The notes under the pieces were generated by a model that was not told the DNA's origin, did not search any database, and was given only the letters and a program-made list of their open reading frames with translations. A stretch of 64,000 bases of DNA from Flavobacteriales bacterium (lineage in GTDB: Bacteria > Bacteroidota > Bacteroidia > Flavobacteriales_F > PHOS-HE28). Where the stretch lies: the NCBI GenBank assembly GCA_016712535.1, contig JADJQW010000003.1:575001-639000 (forward strand), in the 5' to 3' direction. The translations under genes and the position numbers were made by a program. Every line of letters begins with the position of its first letter. Position 1 is the stretch's first letter. This document shows, one piece after another, positions 30,026 through 39,437 of this stretch.

Positions 30026-31957
30026 ATGAGTTCCGCTTTGTTCCCGGTCATTGAGTCAATGGATGCTGGCTGGGCCGGTTCGTTCCCGGTCTTGCGAGGC
30101 ACTTCTACGAGCGAAATGGTGAATGCGCTGGTCACATTCGTTAAGGAATCTACACCTGAGCAGATCAGGGCTTGGAACAGCTCGTTGCCTTTGATCCAAG
30201 TGGAAGCAGGGAAAGTGCTGGATATACAGCCCTTGGCGCAGGACTATTCGGCGATTTTCGAATATGGTCTGCCACAGTCACAAAAGCGGGCAGATGTTGT
30301 CCTGCTGATATCTGGCGCTGTTTTGGTCGTGGAACTGAAGGGCGATGGCCAGACCGGCCAAGCCTATCTGGAGCAAGTGGCCGACTATGCTCGCCGGATC
30401 TACACCAACCACGTTCTTTGCGGAGAGGATGGTGTTCCGGTTCACGCGCTGGTGGTCAACTACGGCATGCCCGGCGTTCAGCGCAGGGAGGAATGGCTCA
30501 CCCTCACCAACATCGACAGCTTGCACGCGGAGGTCCTAAGGTTTGATTCTCCGGGGAAGGCACCGATCGCATTGGAGCGATTCCTCGATCAGCACAATCA
30601 CCAACCCCCTCCTTCGCTCGTACAGGCTGTCCGCGCCTACTTCAGCAGCCAAGCCCTCCCTCGCATCAAGCGCATCGACGAGGTGACCCGTGAAGCACTG
30701 AAAGCGGTTGTGGATGAGATACACGAGACCCACCAACGGCAACGGAGGAAGTTGGTGCTCGTGAGCGGCGTACCCGGTGCCGGCAAGACCTATGTGGGAC
30801 TTCAGATCGCCCACGAGCATTTTCTCGATGATCTGGCCGAGCCAATGGCCAATGGTCAGAAGCCGAGCGCACCAGCGGTATTCCTCTCCGGCAATAAGCC
30901 ATTGGTGGATGTGCTGCAGTACGAGATGCGCCGCGCCGGTGGCGAAGGCAAGGTGTTCGTCCAGAATGTGAAGGACTTTGTGAAGCGTTACTCCAACAAG
31001 AAGTCCATCGCCCCGCCTCACCATGTCCTCATCTTCGACGAAGCCCAACGTGCTTGGGATGCTCATCGTGTGCAACAGAAGCACAAAGACACGAAAGCCA
31101 TCTCCGAGCCAGCTTCTTTTGTCCAGTTCGCAGGCCGCATCCCATCTTGGTCCGTTGTGATCGGCCTCATCGGCGAGGGACAACAGATCTATACGGGTGA
31201 AGAAGGTGGCATGGAGCTATGGGCCGAGGCGGTGCAACTAGGCGGGGAAATGTGGGATGTGAGCGGCCCGTCACAGTTCGCGTCGATCTTCGAGTCTCGC
31301 GGCATACCCTACAAGTCCATCGAGTCCTTGCACTTGGCCCGTTCCGTGCGCTTCCACTTCGCGCACGGACTGAGTGAATGGGCCAGTGCCTTGATGGATG
31401 GGACACACTCATCGGAGCAACTGAGGGCGCTGGTCGACCGACTTTGGTCCCAAGGTTATCAGATACGCATCTCGAGAGACCTTCATCAAGCAAAGGCCTT
31501 TCTGTGGGAGAAGTACCGCGACCAGCCGGAAGCACGCTACGGACTGTTGACGGGTGGGCGTGACAAAGGCCTCGATGAGCTGGACTTCCAGAAGGTGAAG
31601 ACCTTGACCTTCCGTGCAGGGCCTTGGTACGCCGACCCTGAAAGTTCACCCAGTTCTTGCCGACGGTTGAACGATGCGATCAGTGAGTTCTCAGCACAAG
31701 GTTTGGAATTGGACCACAGCCTCTTGGTCTGGGGTACCGACCTTATCCGGAAAGAGGGACAGTGGGACGATGCCTTGGCCATGCGTTACCAGAAGCCCAG
31801 CGATGTTGATGATCCGCTCGGTCTGCGATTGAACGCGTACCGCGTTCTATTAACGCGTGGCCGCGAGGGTGTCCTGATCTGCGTTCCAAGTGCAATCCAC
31901 GAATTGGACGAGACTTATGACCATTTGATCGCTGCTGGCTGTCGCGTGCTGGAGTAA
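30026..31957 (+). CDS. DUF2075 protein: PD-(D/E)XK-like nuclease fused to a P-loop helicase domain
   Basis: About 643 residues. The N-terminal part (about 60-190) contains KRADVVLL and VVELKGDG, the D...ExK pattern of restriction-type nucleases. The C-terminal part is a DUF2075 NTPase: Walker A GVPGAGKT (about 247-254), Walker B VLIFDEAQRAWD (about 334-345), and a helicase motif VI-like RVLLTRGREGV near the end. Its base composition is visibly less GC-rich than its neighbours, suggesting transfer. It sits in a small accessory island with an HNH remnant and a small partner gene. A role in phage defence or DNA processing is inference only. Confidence 0.85.
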   Translation: MSSALFPVIESMDAGWAGSFPVLRGTSTSEMVNALVTFVKESTPEQIRAWNSSLPLIQVEAGKVLDIQPLAQDYSAIFEYGLPQSQKRADVVLLISGAVLVVELKGDGQTGQAYLEQVADYARRIYTNHVLCGEDGVPVHALVVNYGMPGVQRREEWLTLTNIDSLHAEVLRFDSPGKAPIALERFLDQHNHQPPPSLVQAVRAYFSSQALPRIKRIDEVTREALKAVVDEIHETHQRQRRKLVLVSGVPGAGKTYVGLQIAHEHFLDDLAEPMANGQKPSAPAVFLSGNKPLVDVLQYEMRRAGGEGKVFVQNVKDFVKRYSNKKSIAPPHHVLIFDEAQRAWDAHRVQQKHKDTKAISEPASFVQFAGRIPSWSVVIGLIGEGQQIYTGEEGGMELWAEAVQLGGEMWDVSGPSQFASIFESRGIPYKSIESLHLARSVRFHFAHGLSEWASALMDGTHSSEQLRALVDRLWSQGYQIRISRDLHQAKAFLWEKYRDQPEARYGLLTGGRDKGLDELDFQKVKTLTFRAGPWYADPESSPSSCRRLNDAISEFSAQGLELDHSLLVWGTDLIRKEGQWDDALAMRYQKPSDVDDPLGLRLNAYRVLLTRGREGVLICVPSAIHELDETYDHLIAAGCRVLE

Positions 31958-31996
31958 TCCCTGGCTCTTATGTCGGGGAGTGCCTAACCTGGCCCC

Positions 31997-32242
31997 ATGG
32001 CCCACGACAAGGAATACGTCATCCGCCTCAACGGTCTCGACCTCGGCCAGCTGATCGACGGACTGGAGGCTCGAGCAACGGCTTGGCGCCTCACTGCCAC
32101 CTACCTCGGAACCGGCGAAGCACCCGACGGCTTCGTGATCGAGGAATGCGACGATGCCGGGGAGGCCTGGCGGATCGCGGAACACTACAAGAGCATCATT
32201 CATCAGTTGGTCATGCAGAAGGCAGTGCAGGATGCCGCGTGA
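31997..32242 (+). CDS. Small protein following the DUF2075 gene
   Basis: 81 residues, soluble, mixed alpha/beta: YVIRLNGLDLGQLIDGLEAR, then GFVIEECDDAGEAWRIAEHY. The start lies 39 bp after the DUF2075 stop on the same strand, so it is probably co-expressed. I do not recognise a family with confidence. Its size and position would suit a regulatory subunit or an antitoxin-like partner. Confidence 0.65.
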   Translation: MAHDKEYVIRLNGLDLGQLIDGLEARATAWRLTATYLGTGEAPDGFVIEECDDAGEAWRIAEHYKSIIHQLVMQKAVQDAA

Positions 32243-32332
32243 GCGATTGAAGCGGGTACCCCGCAGCGACGAAGAAGCGAGGAGTACGAGCGGAAAGCGC
32301 GTCGGCGAGTCTTCGAGCCGGCACGCCCCCCC

Positions 32333-32755
32333 CTACTTCCACACCAACACCACCAAGCCGCACAGGATGAGGGTGGCGCCCAGGGCCACGCGCCAGGTGA
32401 AGGGCTCGCGCAGCACGAGGAAGCTGAGCACCAGCGTGACCACAATGCTCGCCTTGTCGATGGTGGCCACCACCGATACGCTGCCCTCCTTCATCGCCCG
32501 GTAGTAGAACAGCCAGGAGAAGAAGGTGGTGGCGCCGCTGAGGCACAGAAAGAGCGCATCACGCATGGTGAGCAGGGCCAGCTCCTTGAGCTGCCGGAAG
32601 GCGAAGGCGTTGCCCCACACCAGCCCGAAGATGAGGCAGGTGCGCACCAGCAGGGCCACATCGCCGCTCACGTGGCGCATGCCCGCCTTGGCCAGCACGG
32701 TCGTTACCCCGGCGAAGACCATGGAGAGGAGGGCGAAGGCGATGGAGCGGTCCAT
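32333..32755 (-). CDS. EamA-type half-size membrane transporter (copy 1)
   Basis: 140 residues forming a single EamA unit: membrane helices at about 4-22, 33-52, 64-82, 92-110 and 118-138, motifs GMRHVSGDVALLVRT and SVSVVATIDKASIVVTL. Typical EamA permeases have two such units, so this half-size protein probably works as a dimer. Substrate unknown (drug/metabolite transporter superfamily). A paralogue of about 85% identity and equal length is at 47403-47825; both copies sit beside icmF fragments. The 30 bp before its ATG lead straight into such a fragment. Confidence 0.85.
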   Translation of the reverse strand: MDRSIAFALLSMVFAGVTTVLAKAGMRHVSGDVALLVRTCLIFGLVWGNAFAFRQLKELALLTMRDALFLCLSGATTFFSWLFYYRAMKEGSVSVVATIDKASIVVTLVLSFLVLREPFTWRVALGATLILCGLVVLVWK

Positions 32756-32796
32756 GGGGAATGGAACTACCTGAAAGCAGGGCGGCTATTGCGCGT

Positions 32797-32978
32797 TGCG
32801 AGTTCCTCCGGTACTGCCCCCCACCTCGAACATCGCCTGCGTCAACTGCCCGAGCAAGCACTGCGGCTCGGGGCCGGGACCGGCTCCCCGCTTCCACCAG
32901 GTCGGCGGGTTCTTCGATGATGGCTGCACAAGCGGGTTCTCATTCCTGGCCAGGCCGTGCTCCTTCTGAATTGCCATA
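32797..32978 (-). pseudogene. icmF 3'-end remnant with internal deletion
   Basis: The minus strand encodes AIQKEHGLARNENPLVQPS, resembling the mutase segment INKELGLAKNENPLQGS, and soon after LLGQLTQAMFEVGGS, resembling SLGQLTAAMFEVGGQYRRNM at the icmF C-terminus. About 365 bp that separate these two blocks in icmF are missing. It is directly upstream of EamA copy 1. Clearly non-functional. Confidence 0.8.
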
Positions 32979-33039
32979 GAATCGACATTCCGCAAGCTCT
33001 GCGCAGAGCGAAGACCTGATGAGGACCAGGAGCCGGTGC

Positions 33040-34659
33040 TCAGTGCTGCACTTGGAACCTGCCGCTCGCCACCTCCATACCGCTGCGGGTGATGCGATAC
33101 ACGTAGAGGCCATCGGCCAATCCGGAGGTGGTGATCATGGCACGCCCCTGGTCCAGGTTCTGGCTTGCCACGGTGCGGCCGATCCCGTCCAGCACATCGA
33201 TGCGCAGCGTTGTTCCTGCGCCGATGCCCGCCAGATCGAAGATGACCTCGCTATCGCTGGGGTTGGGAAACACGCGCAGCTGTGCGGAATGCGTGCCTTC
33301 GCCCACCGAGGTGGTGTTGTTCACGAGTTCAATGCAGTAGTCCTCGGTCTCGCCGATGTTGTAATAGTCGCAACTCGTGGTCGCTGGGTCACCTTCCACC
33401 ATGACCACGCGCATACGGGTGGGACCTGTCAACGCATTCGCGGGAATGTTGAGCGTGCCGCTGATGGAGCCTTGCGCAAAGACGCTGGCACTATAGGCCA
33501 ATTCCCCCGGGCCGGTGAAGTTGCCGTTCTGGTTAAGGTCCACATACACTCTCAAGTACATGGGGTAGACATCGAATAGAACAAAGACCGGTTCAAGGGT
33601 GATGGGGTGGCCCTGACCGATCTGCAGCGCGGTGCCTAACCCGGTGAAATCGCCATAGCCATCGTTGGCGCCGGACTGGTTGTCCAAGGTGCCCACCGCA
33701 ACACGAGCGATGTACTCATCTCCGGTGAGAATGCTGTAGCTGGGGCAATAGGTCAGTTCGATGCACGCGCCGCAGCCCAAGGTGGTGCGGATGAAGCTTG
33801 CCGAATAGCCGGTCGATACGCCATCGCACAAGCCTTCCACCTGGAACTCATACTCGGTGCAACCGGAAAGGCCCGCCAAGGTGAAGTTGGTCGCGGCGAT
33901 CGAGTCGATCACCGACCAGGTAGCCGCACCCGTTGGCCGGTACCGCAGGTTGAAGGTGTCGGTGGTGGTCGATTGCCACGTGAGGTTCACCGTATTGGAG
34001 TCCACGTTGGTCACGGACAGGCCTAAGGGGATGGCGCATTGGGTCTCCCCTGCAAGCATCCCCGTAGCAGCCACGCTGCTGTATGCATAGTCCTTCAGGG
34101 TGAAGCTCGTTCCATTTGAGGGGATGCTCAATCGGGCCCAACCATAGTAGGTGCTTCCAGCGCTTTCGAACCGCAGGCCGAGGAACTTAGGTGAAGCTAC
34201 GGACGCGCTATCCAACCAGGCTCCCGTGTAGAGCCCTGCCCGGCAATACCACTGTGGCGGATTCACCAGCCCAAAGGGGATGCACGCTGGCGCGCCCTGG
34301 GTGATCAATACCTGGTGGCTCGTATTGTTCCATGCCGAAGCAGGGCTGATCAGCTGCCCCTCTGGAAGCTGAGAGGCGAAGGTGGCCGCGGTCACCACGG
34401 CATTGGTCCCTTGCGGCGTGATCCTCACCCAACTTTGCGGCCGTGTATTTGTCGCGGCGCAATTAGCCGGGCCGCCCGGGCACGGGGCGTTCACCGTGCG
34501 CTGCACGATCAGGAAGTCGATGTTCCCATCGTTGTCCACATCGAGGGAACAGGTGTCGTTGGTGCCCGTGTAGGTGGCATCAGGGATCACATCCGTGTAG
34601 ATGATCTGGGCCTGTGCCTGGGTGGCGATCAAGGTCAAGATGAGTAGAGCGTGTTTCAT
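33040..34659 (-). CDS. T9SS-secreted surface protein with Fn3 and GEVED domains (array unit A1)
   Basis: 539 residues: signal peptide (LTLIATQAQAQ), an N-terminal domain (about 18-205) shared with A2 and A3 (IIYTDVIPDATYTGTNDTC, YGWARLSIPSNGTSFTLKDY), a fibronectin type III domain (about 211-295), a GEVED domain (about 340-445; VYVDLNQNGNFTG, IGETEDYCIEL) and a type A sorting domain (460-539; LRVFPNPSDSEV). It is expected at the cell surface after T9SS export. It is longer than A2 and A3, which lack the Fn3 and GEVED parts. Its promoter region carries the shared 24-nt motif. Confidence 0.9.
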   Translation of the reverse strand: MKHALLILTLIATQAQAQIIYTDVIPDATYTGTNDTCSLDVDNDGNIDFLIVQRTVNAPCPGGPANCAATNTRPQSWVRITPQGTNAVVTAATFASQLPEGQLISPASAWNNTSHQVLITQGAPACIPFGLVNPPQWYCRAGLYTGAWLDSASVASPKFLGLRFESAGSTYYGWARLSIPSNGTSFTLKDYAYSSVAATGMLAGETQCAIPLGLSVTNVDSNTVNLTWQSTTTDTFNLRYRPTGAATWSVIDSIAATNFTLAGLSGCTEYEFQVEGLCDGVSTGYSASFIRTTLGCGACIELTYCPSYSILTGDEYIARVAVGTLDNQSGANDGYGDFTGLGTALQIGQGHPITLEPVFVLFDVYPMYLRVYVDLNQNGNFTGPGELAYSASVFAQGSISGTLNIPANALTGPTRMRVVMVEGDPATTSCDYYNIGETEDYCIELVNNTTSVGEGTHSAQLRVFPNPSDSEVIFDLAGIGAGTTLRIDVLDGIGRTVASQNLDQGRAMITTSGLADGLYVYRITRSGMEVASGRFQVQH

Positions 34660-34711
34660 GGTCGGAACGTGTTGTATGGGTGGAGCGAAGGTCCAACGAC
34701 CGGTTCATCCC

Positions 34712-34735
34712 GCACCTCGTAGAAATACCAGTTCT
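34712..34735 (-). promoter_or_regulatory. Shared upstream motif before A1
   Basis: Plus-strand GCACCTCGTAGAAATACCAG followed by TTCT, ending 52 nt before the A1 start. Sequence and spacing are the same as before A2 and nearly so before A3. Probably a regulator or promoter site. Confidence 0.55.
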
Positions 34736-34740
34736 GCAAG

Positions 34741-34800
34741 CCGATCAGAAAATGATCGCTTCGCTTTGCTCGCGAGATCAGATGATCAGAATATGGAATG
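34741..34800. repeat. GATC-rich TCTGATCGTC-type repeat, intergenic copy 1
   Basis: Contains AATGATCGCTTCGCTTTGCT and CGAGATCAGATGATCAGAAT, nearly the same as 40373-40432. It also shares its unit with the in-frame insertion in icmF at 53814-53848. It lies in the 252-bp spacer before A1, which holds no gene. Confidence 0.65.
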
Positions 34801-34911
34801 CCCGGCGCACTTGGTGGCTCATGCCCCAGTGTCCTTGCCGAGAGATCCTACGGTGGCTGGAACCTCTTCTGGACAGGTCAACGTGAAGGTGCGTTGTGCG
34901 CATTCGAAGCG

Positions 34912-36228
34912 TCAATCCATGACGCAACGCAGGCAGCCCCCGAGGATCTTGCCCATGAACCGCCTCTCGATGCCTAGCGTGGTATCGTTCGGGTTCGGGC
35001 CAACGAAGCTGAGGCCGCGGATCAGCGCGCCGCCCGAACTGTACTCGGTGGCAGTCCACCAATAGCCGATGCGGCCAAGTAGGTAAAAGCCGTTATGGTT
35101 GCGGTAGGAGGCCGGAAGACCTGAGAACCCGGTCTCGTTGGTGGCGCCGGTATTGGGAGCATCCCACAAGGTGGTGGCCTTCATTTTGCCGCCTACGTTC
35201 TGTAAACGCCCCCTATAAAGCTCGCCGTTCAACTCGTCGGTCGGCATACCCAAGGCCAGTTCCATTTGCTGCCATTCGGCATCCGTGGGCATGTGCCACC
35301 CTTGGGGGCAGATGTTGGGGTTGGCGGCAGCGTACCAGTTATAAAGCTTGCCGTAGGTGGCGTCGTTGGAAGCATCGTTGCTGTAGCTGCACCAGGCAGC
35401 GGTGGTCAACTGGCCCCAAGCTGGGCTGCTCGTAACGTTGGGTATGTCGTCGCCGTTCCTGTAGCGGCTGGTACTCAAGTTGGCGGCCATCCAGCATTGG
35501 TCGCCGATCTGCACCACGGGGTAGGTGTTACCGTCGATGTCCGTAACCGTTGGGGATGCCGGACAAACCGCTCCTGCGGCCATCACGAAGGTGCGCGTGG
35601 CCGTGGCGACCGGCACTTCATCGATCGCGGCACTGTGCAACACCACGCCGCTCGTGGCGTAGCCGATGTAGCGCAGCTCGTCACCCGGGGTCCAGGTGAA
35701 CAAGGAACGGTCGGACTTGGGTGCTCCCCGGTCCGAACCACCCATGAGCGAGAGACACGCCACACCAGCGCCCTCCGTGGCCATCAAGCGCAAAGAGCTC
35801 CGGACACCGCCCTGCACCACCGTGAGCAGGTGTACCCCCGGCCGTTCGCAACTCACCCGGAAACGATGTGTGCCTGCCTCCAAGTTCGCAGCTTGCGACA
35901 ATAGCTCGCGCCCGGCAACATCGTGCAAGGTGATCAGCGCCATACCACCCATGGCATCGAACACCACCTCCGTACTGCCAGCGAACGGATTGGGCATGCC
36001 CTGCATGGCAGGACCAGGGTTCCCTGCATCATTGATCCCTGTGGTGCCCAACACCAGCACGTTATCGGGGAAGTAGATGGTGGTGTCCCCTCCTTGCGTC
36101 AGGTTCATCACAAGGATGCTGTCCAAGGGTGTCGGGGCTCCGTTCACCGTGCCTTCGAAGGTGATAACGATGATCTGGGCCTGTGCCTGCGTGGCGATCA
36201 CCGCCAAAAGGAGTAGAAGGTGTTTCAT
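34912..36228 (-). CDS. FISUMP-domain surface protein
   Basis: 438 residues: signal peptide (LLAVIATQAQAQ), an internal T9SS sorting-like domain (about 75-155; NPFAGSTEVVFDAMGG), a linker, and a C-terminal FISUMP domain (about 230-437; VTDIDGNTYPVVQIGDQCW, GWHMPTDAEWQQM, YWWTATEYSSGGA). FISUMP proteins are secreted and have no known enzymatic role. The sorting-like domain being internal rather than C-terminal is typical of this layout. It has its own promoter region with the shared motif 81 nt upstream. Confidence 0.9.
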   Translation of the reverse strand: MKHLLLLLAVIATQAQAQIIVITFEGTVNGAPTPLDSILVMNLTQGGDTTIYFPDNVLVLGTTGINDAGNPGPAMQGMPNPFAGSTEVVFDAMGGMALITLHDVAGRELLSQAANLEAGTHRFRVSCERPGVHLLTVVQGGVRSSLRLMATEGAGVACLSLMGGSDRGAPKSDRSLFTWTPGDELRYIGYATSGVVLHSAAIDEVPVATATRTFVMAAGAVCPASPTVTDIDGNTYPVVQIGDQCWMAANLSTSRYRNGDDIPNVTSSPAWGQLTTAAWCSYSNDASNDATYGKLYNWYAAANPNICPQGWHMPTDAEWQQMELALGMPTDELNGELYRGRLQNVGGKMKATTLWDAPNTGATNETGFSGLPASYRNHNGFYLLGRIGYWWTATEYSSGGALIRGLSFVGPNPNDTTLGIERRFMGKILGGCLRCVMD

Positions 36229-36309
36229 GCGTTGGTCGCCGAAGCCCGGCGAAGGCGTTGGTTGAGGGGTTGCTAGGCAGGACCAAAGGTGCGGGGCCTG
36301 TTCGGCCCC

Positions 36310-36333
36310 GCACCTCGTAGAAATACCGGTTTT
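36310..36333 (-). promoter_or_regulatory. Shared upstream motif before the FISUMP gene
   Basis: Plus-strand GCACCTCGTAGAAATACCGG followed by TTTT. It lies 81 nt before the start, further out than the 51-52 nt seen for the A-type genes. Confidence 0.5.
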
Positions 36334-36343
36334 GCGATCCGGC

Positions 36344-37348
36344 TCACGGCATCACCAACCGTGTCGTCATCTGCTGGCCGTTCAGGAGCATGCGCACGGT
36401 ATAAAGTCCGGGCCTGAGCGCCGACACGGCAAGCGTATGGCTGCTTGCTCCCGCGCCAAGGCCCAACCGATCCTGTGCGACAATTCGTCCGGCCGCATCG
36501 ATCACATCGATCGTGACAGCTCCGCCTGCGTTCAGCGATAGATCCAGGCGAACGAGGCCATCGCCTTGCGCAACAGCAACGAGCGTATTCGCGGACGCGA
36601 CGGCTCCCTGTATCCCAGCAAAGGGATCGCTGAGCCAGCGAACGCCCGTGGTCACTATGGGTTCGCCACCTTCCTCCCCGGAGCTATTAGTGAACACTTC
36701 CACCAGCGGGTAGTGCGTGCCGGGGTGCAGGTAGTAGTAGATCGTGTCCACGTAGAATCCATCCTCCGGCCAAGGGGTTTCGAGGGTGTAGCTCCTGGTG
36801 AGATGCAGGCGAAGCACATTGGTGAAGGTGCCATAGGGCAGGATCAATGTCCCATAGCCATCGGCCTCGGCGTTGATCGAACCAGCATAAAACCAGGAAG
36901 GGCCGGGGAGGTAATCCGCGAAGAGGTCATCGACCCATTGCGTGCCATACGTGCACGGGAATTGGAATGTCATTTCCGGATCCTGGTAGTCGACCACCGC
37001 GTCTTGGTCCATGTGGTATCCGAGGTAGTAACCACCGGTGGCGTCGAAGGAGCGGTAGGCGTAGCCAGCATTCTCGGCATGCGCCAGTGTGGCGGTGGGG
37101 AAGCTATCGGTCATCGGTGTCGAGGCCGGATCCACGTACGCATAGGTAAAGGCGCTATCGATCACCAGGCCACTGAAGTCCCAGGTGACATTGGCGCCGC
37201 TGGCGCCGGGATCCATCCAGGCGCTGGCGTTCAGCACGAACGACTCGCCCGGGCTTGCAGCGAAGTTGCTTTGGTCGATGATGGGTTGCGCTGCCGCGGT
37301 GCCAGCGAACAGATGCGCTGATAGCAGAACAGGGTAGATGTGTTTCAT
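36344..37348 (-). CDS. T9SS-secreted surface protein (array unit B1)
   Basis: 334 residues: signal peptide (LLSAHLFAGTAAAQ), a beta-rich body of unknown function (NFAASPGESFVLNASAW, VTWDFSGLVIDSAFTYAYVD, a repeated YYYLHPGTHYPLVEV region) and a type A sorting domain (about 255-334) ending in QQMTTRLVMP. It follows A2 by 47 bp and is probably co-transcribed with it. B2 (38385-39390) is a broken copy. Confidence 0.9.
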   Translation of the reverse strand: MKHIYPVLLSAHLFAGTAAAQPIIDQSNFAASPGESFVLNASAWMDPGASGANVTWDFSGLVIDSAFTYAYVDPASTPMTDSFPTATLAHAENAGYAYRSFDATGGYYLGYHMDQDAVVDYQDPEMTFQFPCTYGTQWVDDLFADYLPGPSWFYAGSINAEADGYGTLILPYGTFTNVLRLHLTRSYTLETPWPEDGFYVDTIYYYLHPGTHYPLVEVFTNSSGEEGGEPIVTTGVRWLSDPFAGIQGAVASANTLVAVAQGDGLVRLDLSLNAGGAVTIDVIDAAGRIVAQDRLGLGAGASSHTLAVSALRPGLYTVRMLLNGQQMTTRLVMP

Positions 37349-37395
37349 GGTGTGAAGAGTGCGGTGTTCCGAGTTGTGTGTATTCCGATCTTCCG

Positions 37396-38298
37396 TTACT
37401 CCTTCACCACCTTCCGCACCATCCGCTCGCCGCCGGTCTGCAGTTCCAGCAGGTAGGTGCCGGGTGCCAGCGATGCCAGATCGAGGGTGATGGCGGAAGG
37501 CCCGCTGGTGGCTGCCACCGTGCGCGTGAGAAGCTCTTGGCCGGTCAAGGAGAGCACCCTGCAGAGCACGGCACCCGTTGTTCCGCTGGGGAGTGAGATG
37601 CTCAACACTGAGGAGAACGGATTGGGCGATAGCTGCATGCCCCGGAGCGCGGTGCTCGTGATGCCTGTGGTGATCGATCCCACATCACCGGCCAGGATCG
37701 CTTCACCAGGCACGCTGTTGTAGGCATAGTCCTTCAGGGTGAAGCTCGTACCGTTAGTAGGAATGCTCAAGCGGGCCCAACCATAGAACGTGATTCCAGC
37801 GATATCGAACTGCAAACCGAGGAACATGGGGGAATCCACGGATGCACCGCCCAACCATGACCCAGTGAACGATCCCAGATTGCAGACCCATTGGCCAAGC
37901 CCCACTGGGGCATAGACGCAGGTTGGTGAGCCCTGGGTCATCAGGACCTGCGCACCCGCATTGTTCCAGCTCAACGCAGGGGCGATCGCCTGCCACGCTG
38001 GAAGTTGTGAAGCAAAGGAGGCCGCATTTACCACCGCATTGGTCCCTTGGGGTGTGATCTTCACCCAACTACGCGGCCTTGTATTGGTCGCTACGCAGTT
38101 CAGGCCAGGGCCGTTAGGGCAGGGGGCATTTATCGTGCTTTGCACGATCAGGAAGTCGATGTTCCCATCGTTGTTCAGGTCGAGGGAGCAAGTATCGTTG
38201 GTGCCCGTGTAGGTGGCATCCGGGACCACATCCGTGTAAATGATCTGGGCCTGTGCCTGGGTGGCGAGCAAGGCCAAAAGGAGTAGTGCGTGTTTCAT
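37396..38298 (-). CDS. T9SS-secreted surface protein (array unit A2)
   Basis: 300 residues: signal peptide (LALLATQAQAQ), the same N-terminal domain as A1 (IIYTDVVPDATYTGTNDTC, YGWARLSIPTNGTSFTLKDY) and directly a type A sorting domain (about 218-300; MQLSPNPFSSVLSISLP to RMVRKVVKE). The N-terminal domain contains LNNDGNIDFLIVQ, a calcium-type loop seen in VCBS/integrin-like repeats. First gene of the A2-B1 pair, with the shared motif upstream. Confidence 0.9.
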   Translation of the reverse strand: MKHALLLLALLATQAQAQIIYTDVVPDATYTGTNDTCSLDLNNDGNIDFLIVQSTINAPCPNGPGLNCVATNTRPRSWVKITPQGTNAVVNAASFASQLPAWQAIAPALSWNNAGAQVLMTQGSPTCVYAPVGLGQWVCNLGSFTGSWLGGASVDSPMFLGLQFDIAGITFYGWARLSIPTNGTSFTLKDYAYNSVPGEAILAGDVGSITTGITSTALRGMQLSPNPFSSVLSISLPSGTTGAVLCRVLSLTGQELLTRTVAATSGPSAITLDLASLAPGTYLLELQTGGERMVRKVVKE

Positions 38299-38350
38299 GG
38301 TCGGAACGTGTTGTATGGGTGGAGCGAAGGTCCAACGACCGGTTCATCCC

Positions 38351-38374
38351 GCACCTCGTAGAAATACCGGTTCT
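38351..38374 (-). promoter_or_regulatory. Shared upstream motif before A2
   Basis: Plus-strand GCACCTCGTAGAAATACCGG followed by TTCT, ending 52 nt before the A2 start. The whole upstream block matches that of A1, so it was probably copied with the gene. Confidence 0.55.
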
Positions 38375-38384
38375 TGGATCCGGC

Positions 38385-39390
38385 TCACGGCATCACCAAC
38401 CGTGTCGTCATCTGCTGGCCGTTCAGGAGCAAGCGCACGCTATACAGGCCGGGCCTGAGGGTGGATACAGAAAGCGTGTGGCTGCTGGCTCCCGCGCTCA
38501 AAGCCATGCGTTCCTGCGCGGCCCTTCTTCCGGCCGCATCGATAACATCGATCGTGGCAGCGCCGCCCGTGGTCAGCACTACGTCCAGGCGGACCAGGCC
38601 ATCGCCCTGCGCCACAGCAACGAGCGTGTTCGCGGGCGCCACGGTTCCCTGTATCCCCGCGAAGGGGTCGCTGAGCCAGCGAACGCCAGTGGTCACAGTG
38701 AGGGATGATAGATCTTCACCGGCGCTGTTGGAATACACTTCCACCAGCGGGTAGTGCGTGCCGGGGTGCAGGTAGTAGTAGATCGTGTCCACGTAGAATC
38801 CATCCTCCGGCCAAGGGGTTTCGAGGGTGTAGCTCCTGGTGAGATGCAGGCGAAGCACATTGGTGAAGGTGCCATAGGGCAAGGGATCAATGTCCCATAG
38901 CCATCGGCCTCGGCGTCGATCGAACCAGCATAAACCAGGAAGGGCCGGGGAGGTAATCCGCGAAGAGGTCATCGACCCATTGCGTGCCATACGTGCACGG
39001 GAATTGGAAGGTCATTTCCGGATCCTGGTAGTCGACCACCGCGTCTTGGTCCATGTGGTATCCGAGGTAGTAACCACCGGTGGCGTCGAAGGAGCGGTAG
39101 GCGTAGCCACTACCCTCGGCATGCGCCACTGTGGCGGTGGGGAAGCTATCGGTCATCGGTGTCGAGGCCGGATCCACGTACGCATAGGTAAAGGTGCTAT
39201 CGATCACCAGGCCACTGAAGTCCCAGGTGACATTGGCGCCGCTGGCACCCGGGTTCATCCAGGTGCTGGCGTTCAGCACGAACGATTCACCCGGGCTTGC
39301 AGCGAAGTTGCTGTGGTCGATGGTGGGTTGCGCTTCGGCAACGCCAGCGAACAGAAACGCTGAGAGCAGGACAGGGTTGGCGTGTTTCAT
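38385..39390 (-). pseudogene. Frameshifted T9SS-secreted surface protein (array unit B2)
   Basis: A close copy of B1 in two frames. The N-terminal 150 residues (39390 down to about 38930) have the signal peptide and the body up to FADYLPGPSWF. There an A is missing from an AAAA run, and the frame then stops near 38887. The C-terminal part resumes in another frame at LPYGTFTNVLRLHLTRSYT and includes a complete sorting domain. Near 38880 a second indel (CAGG in B1, CAAGGG here) adds 2 bp, so the frame is not restored. All indels are in short homopolymers, so sequencing error is possible. As it stands the gene cannot yield a surface-anchored protein. Confidence 0.85.
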
Positions 39391-39437
39391 GGTGTGAAGA
39401 GTGTGGTGATCCGAGTTGTGTGTTTTCCGATCATCCG

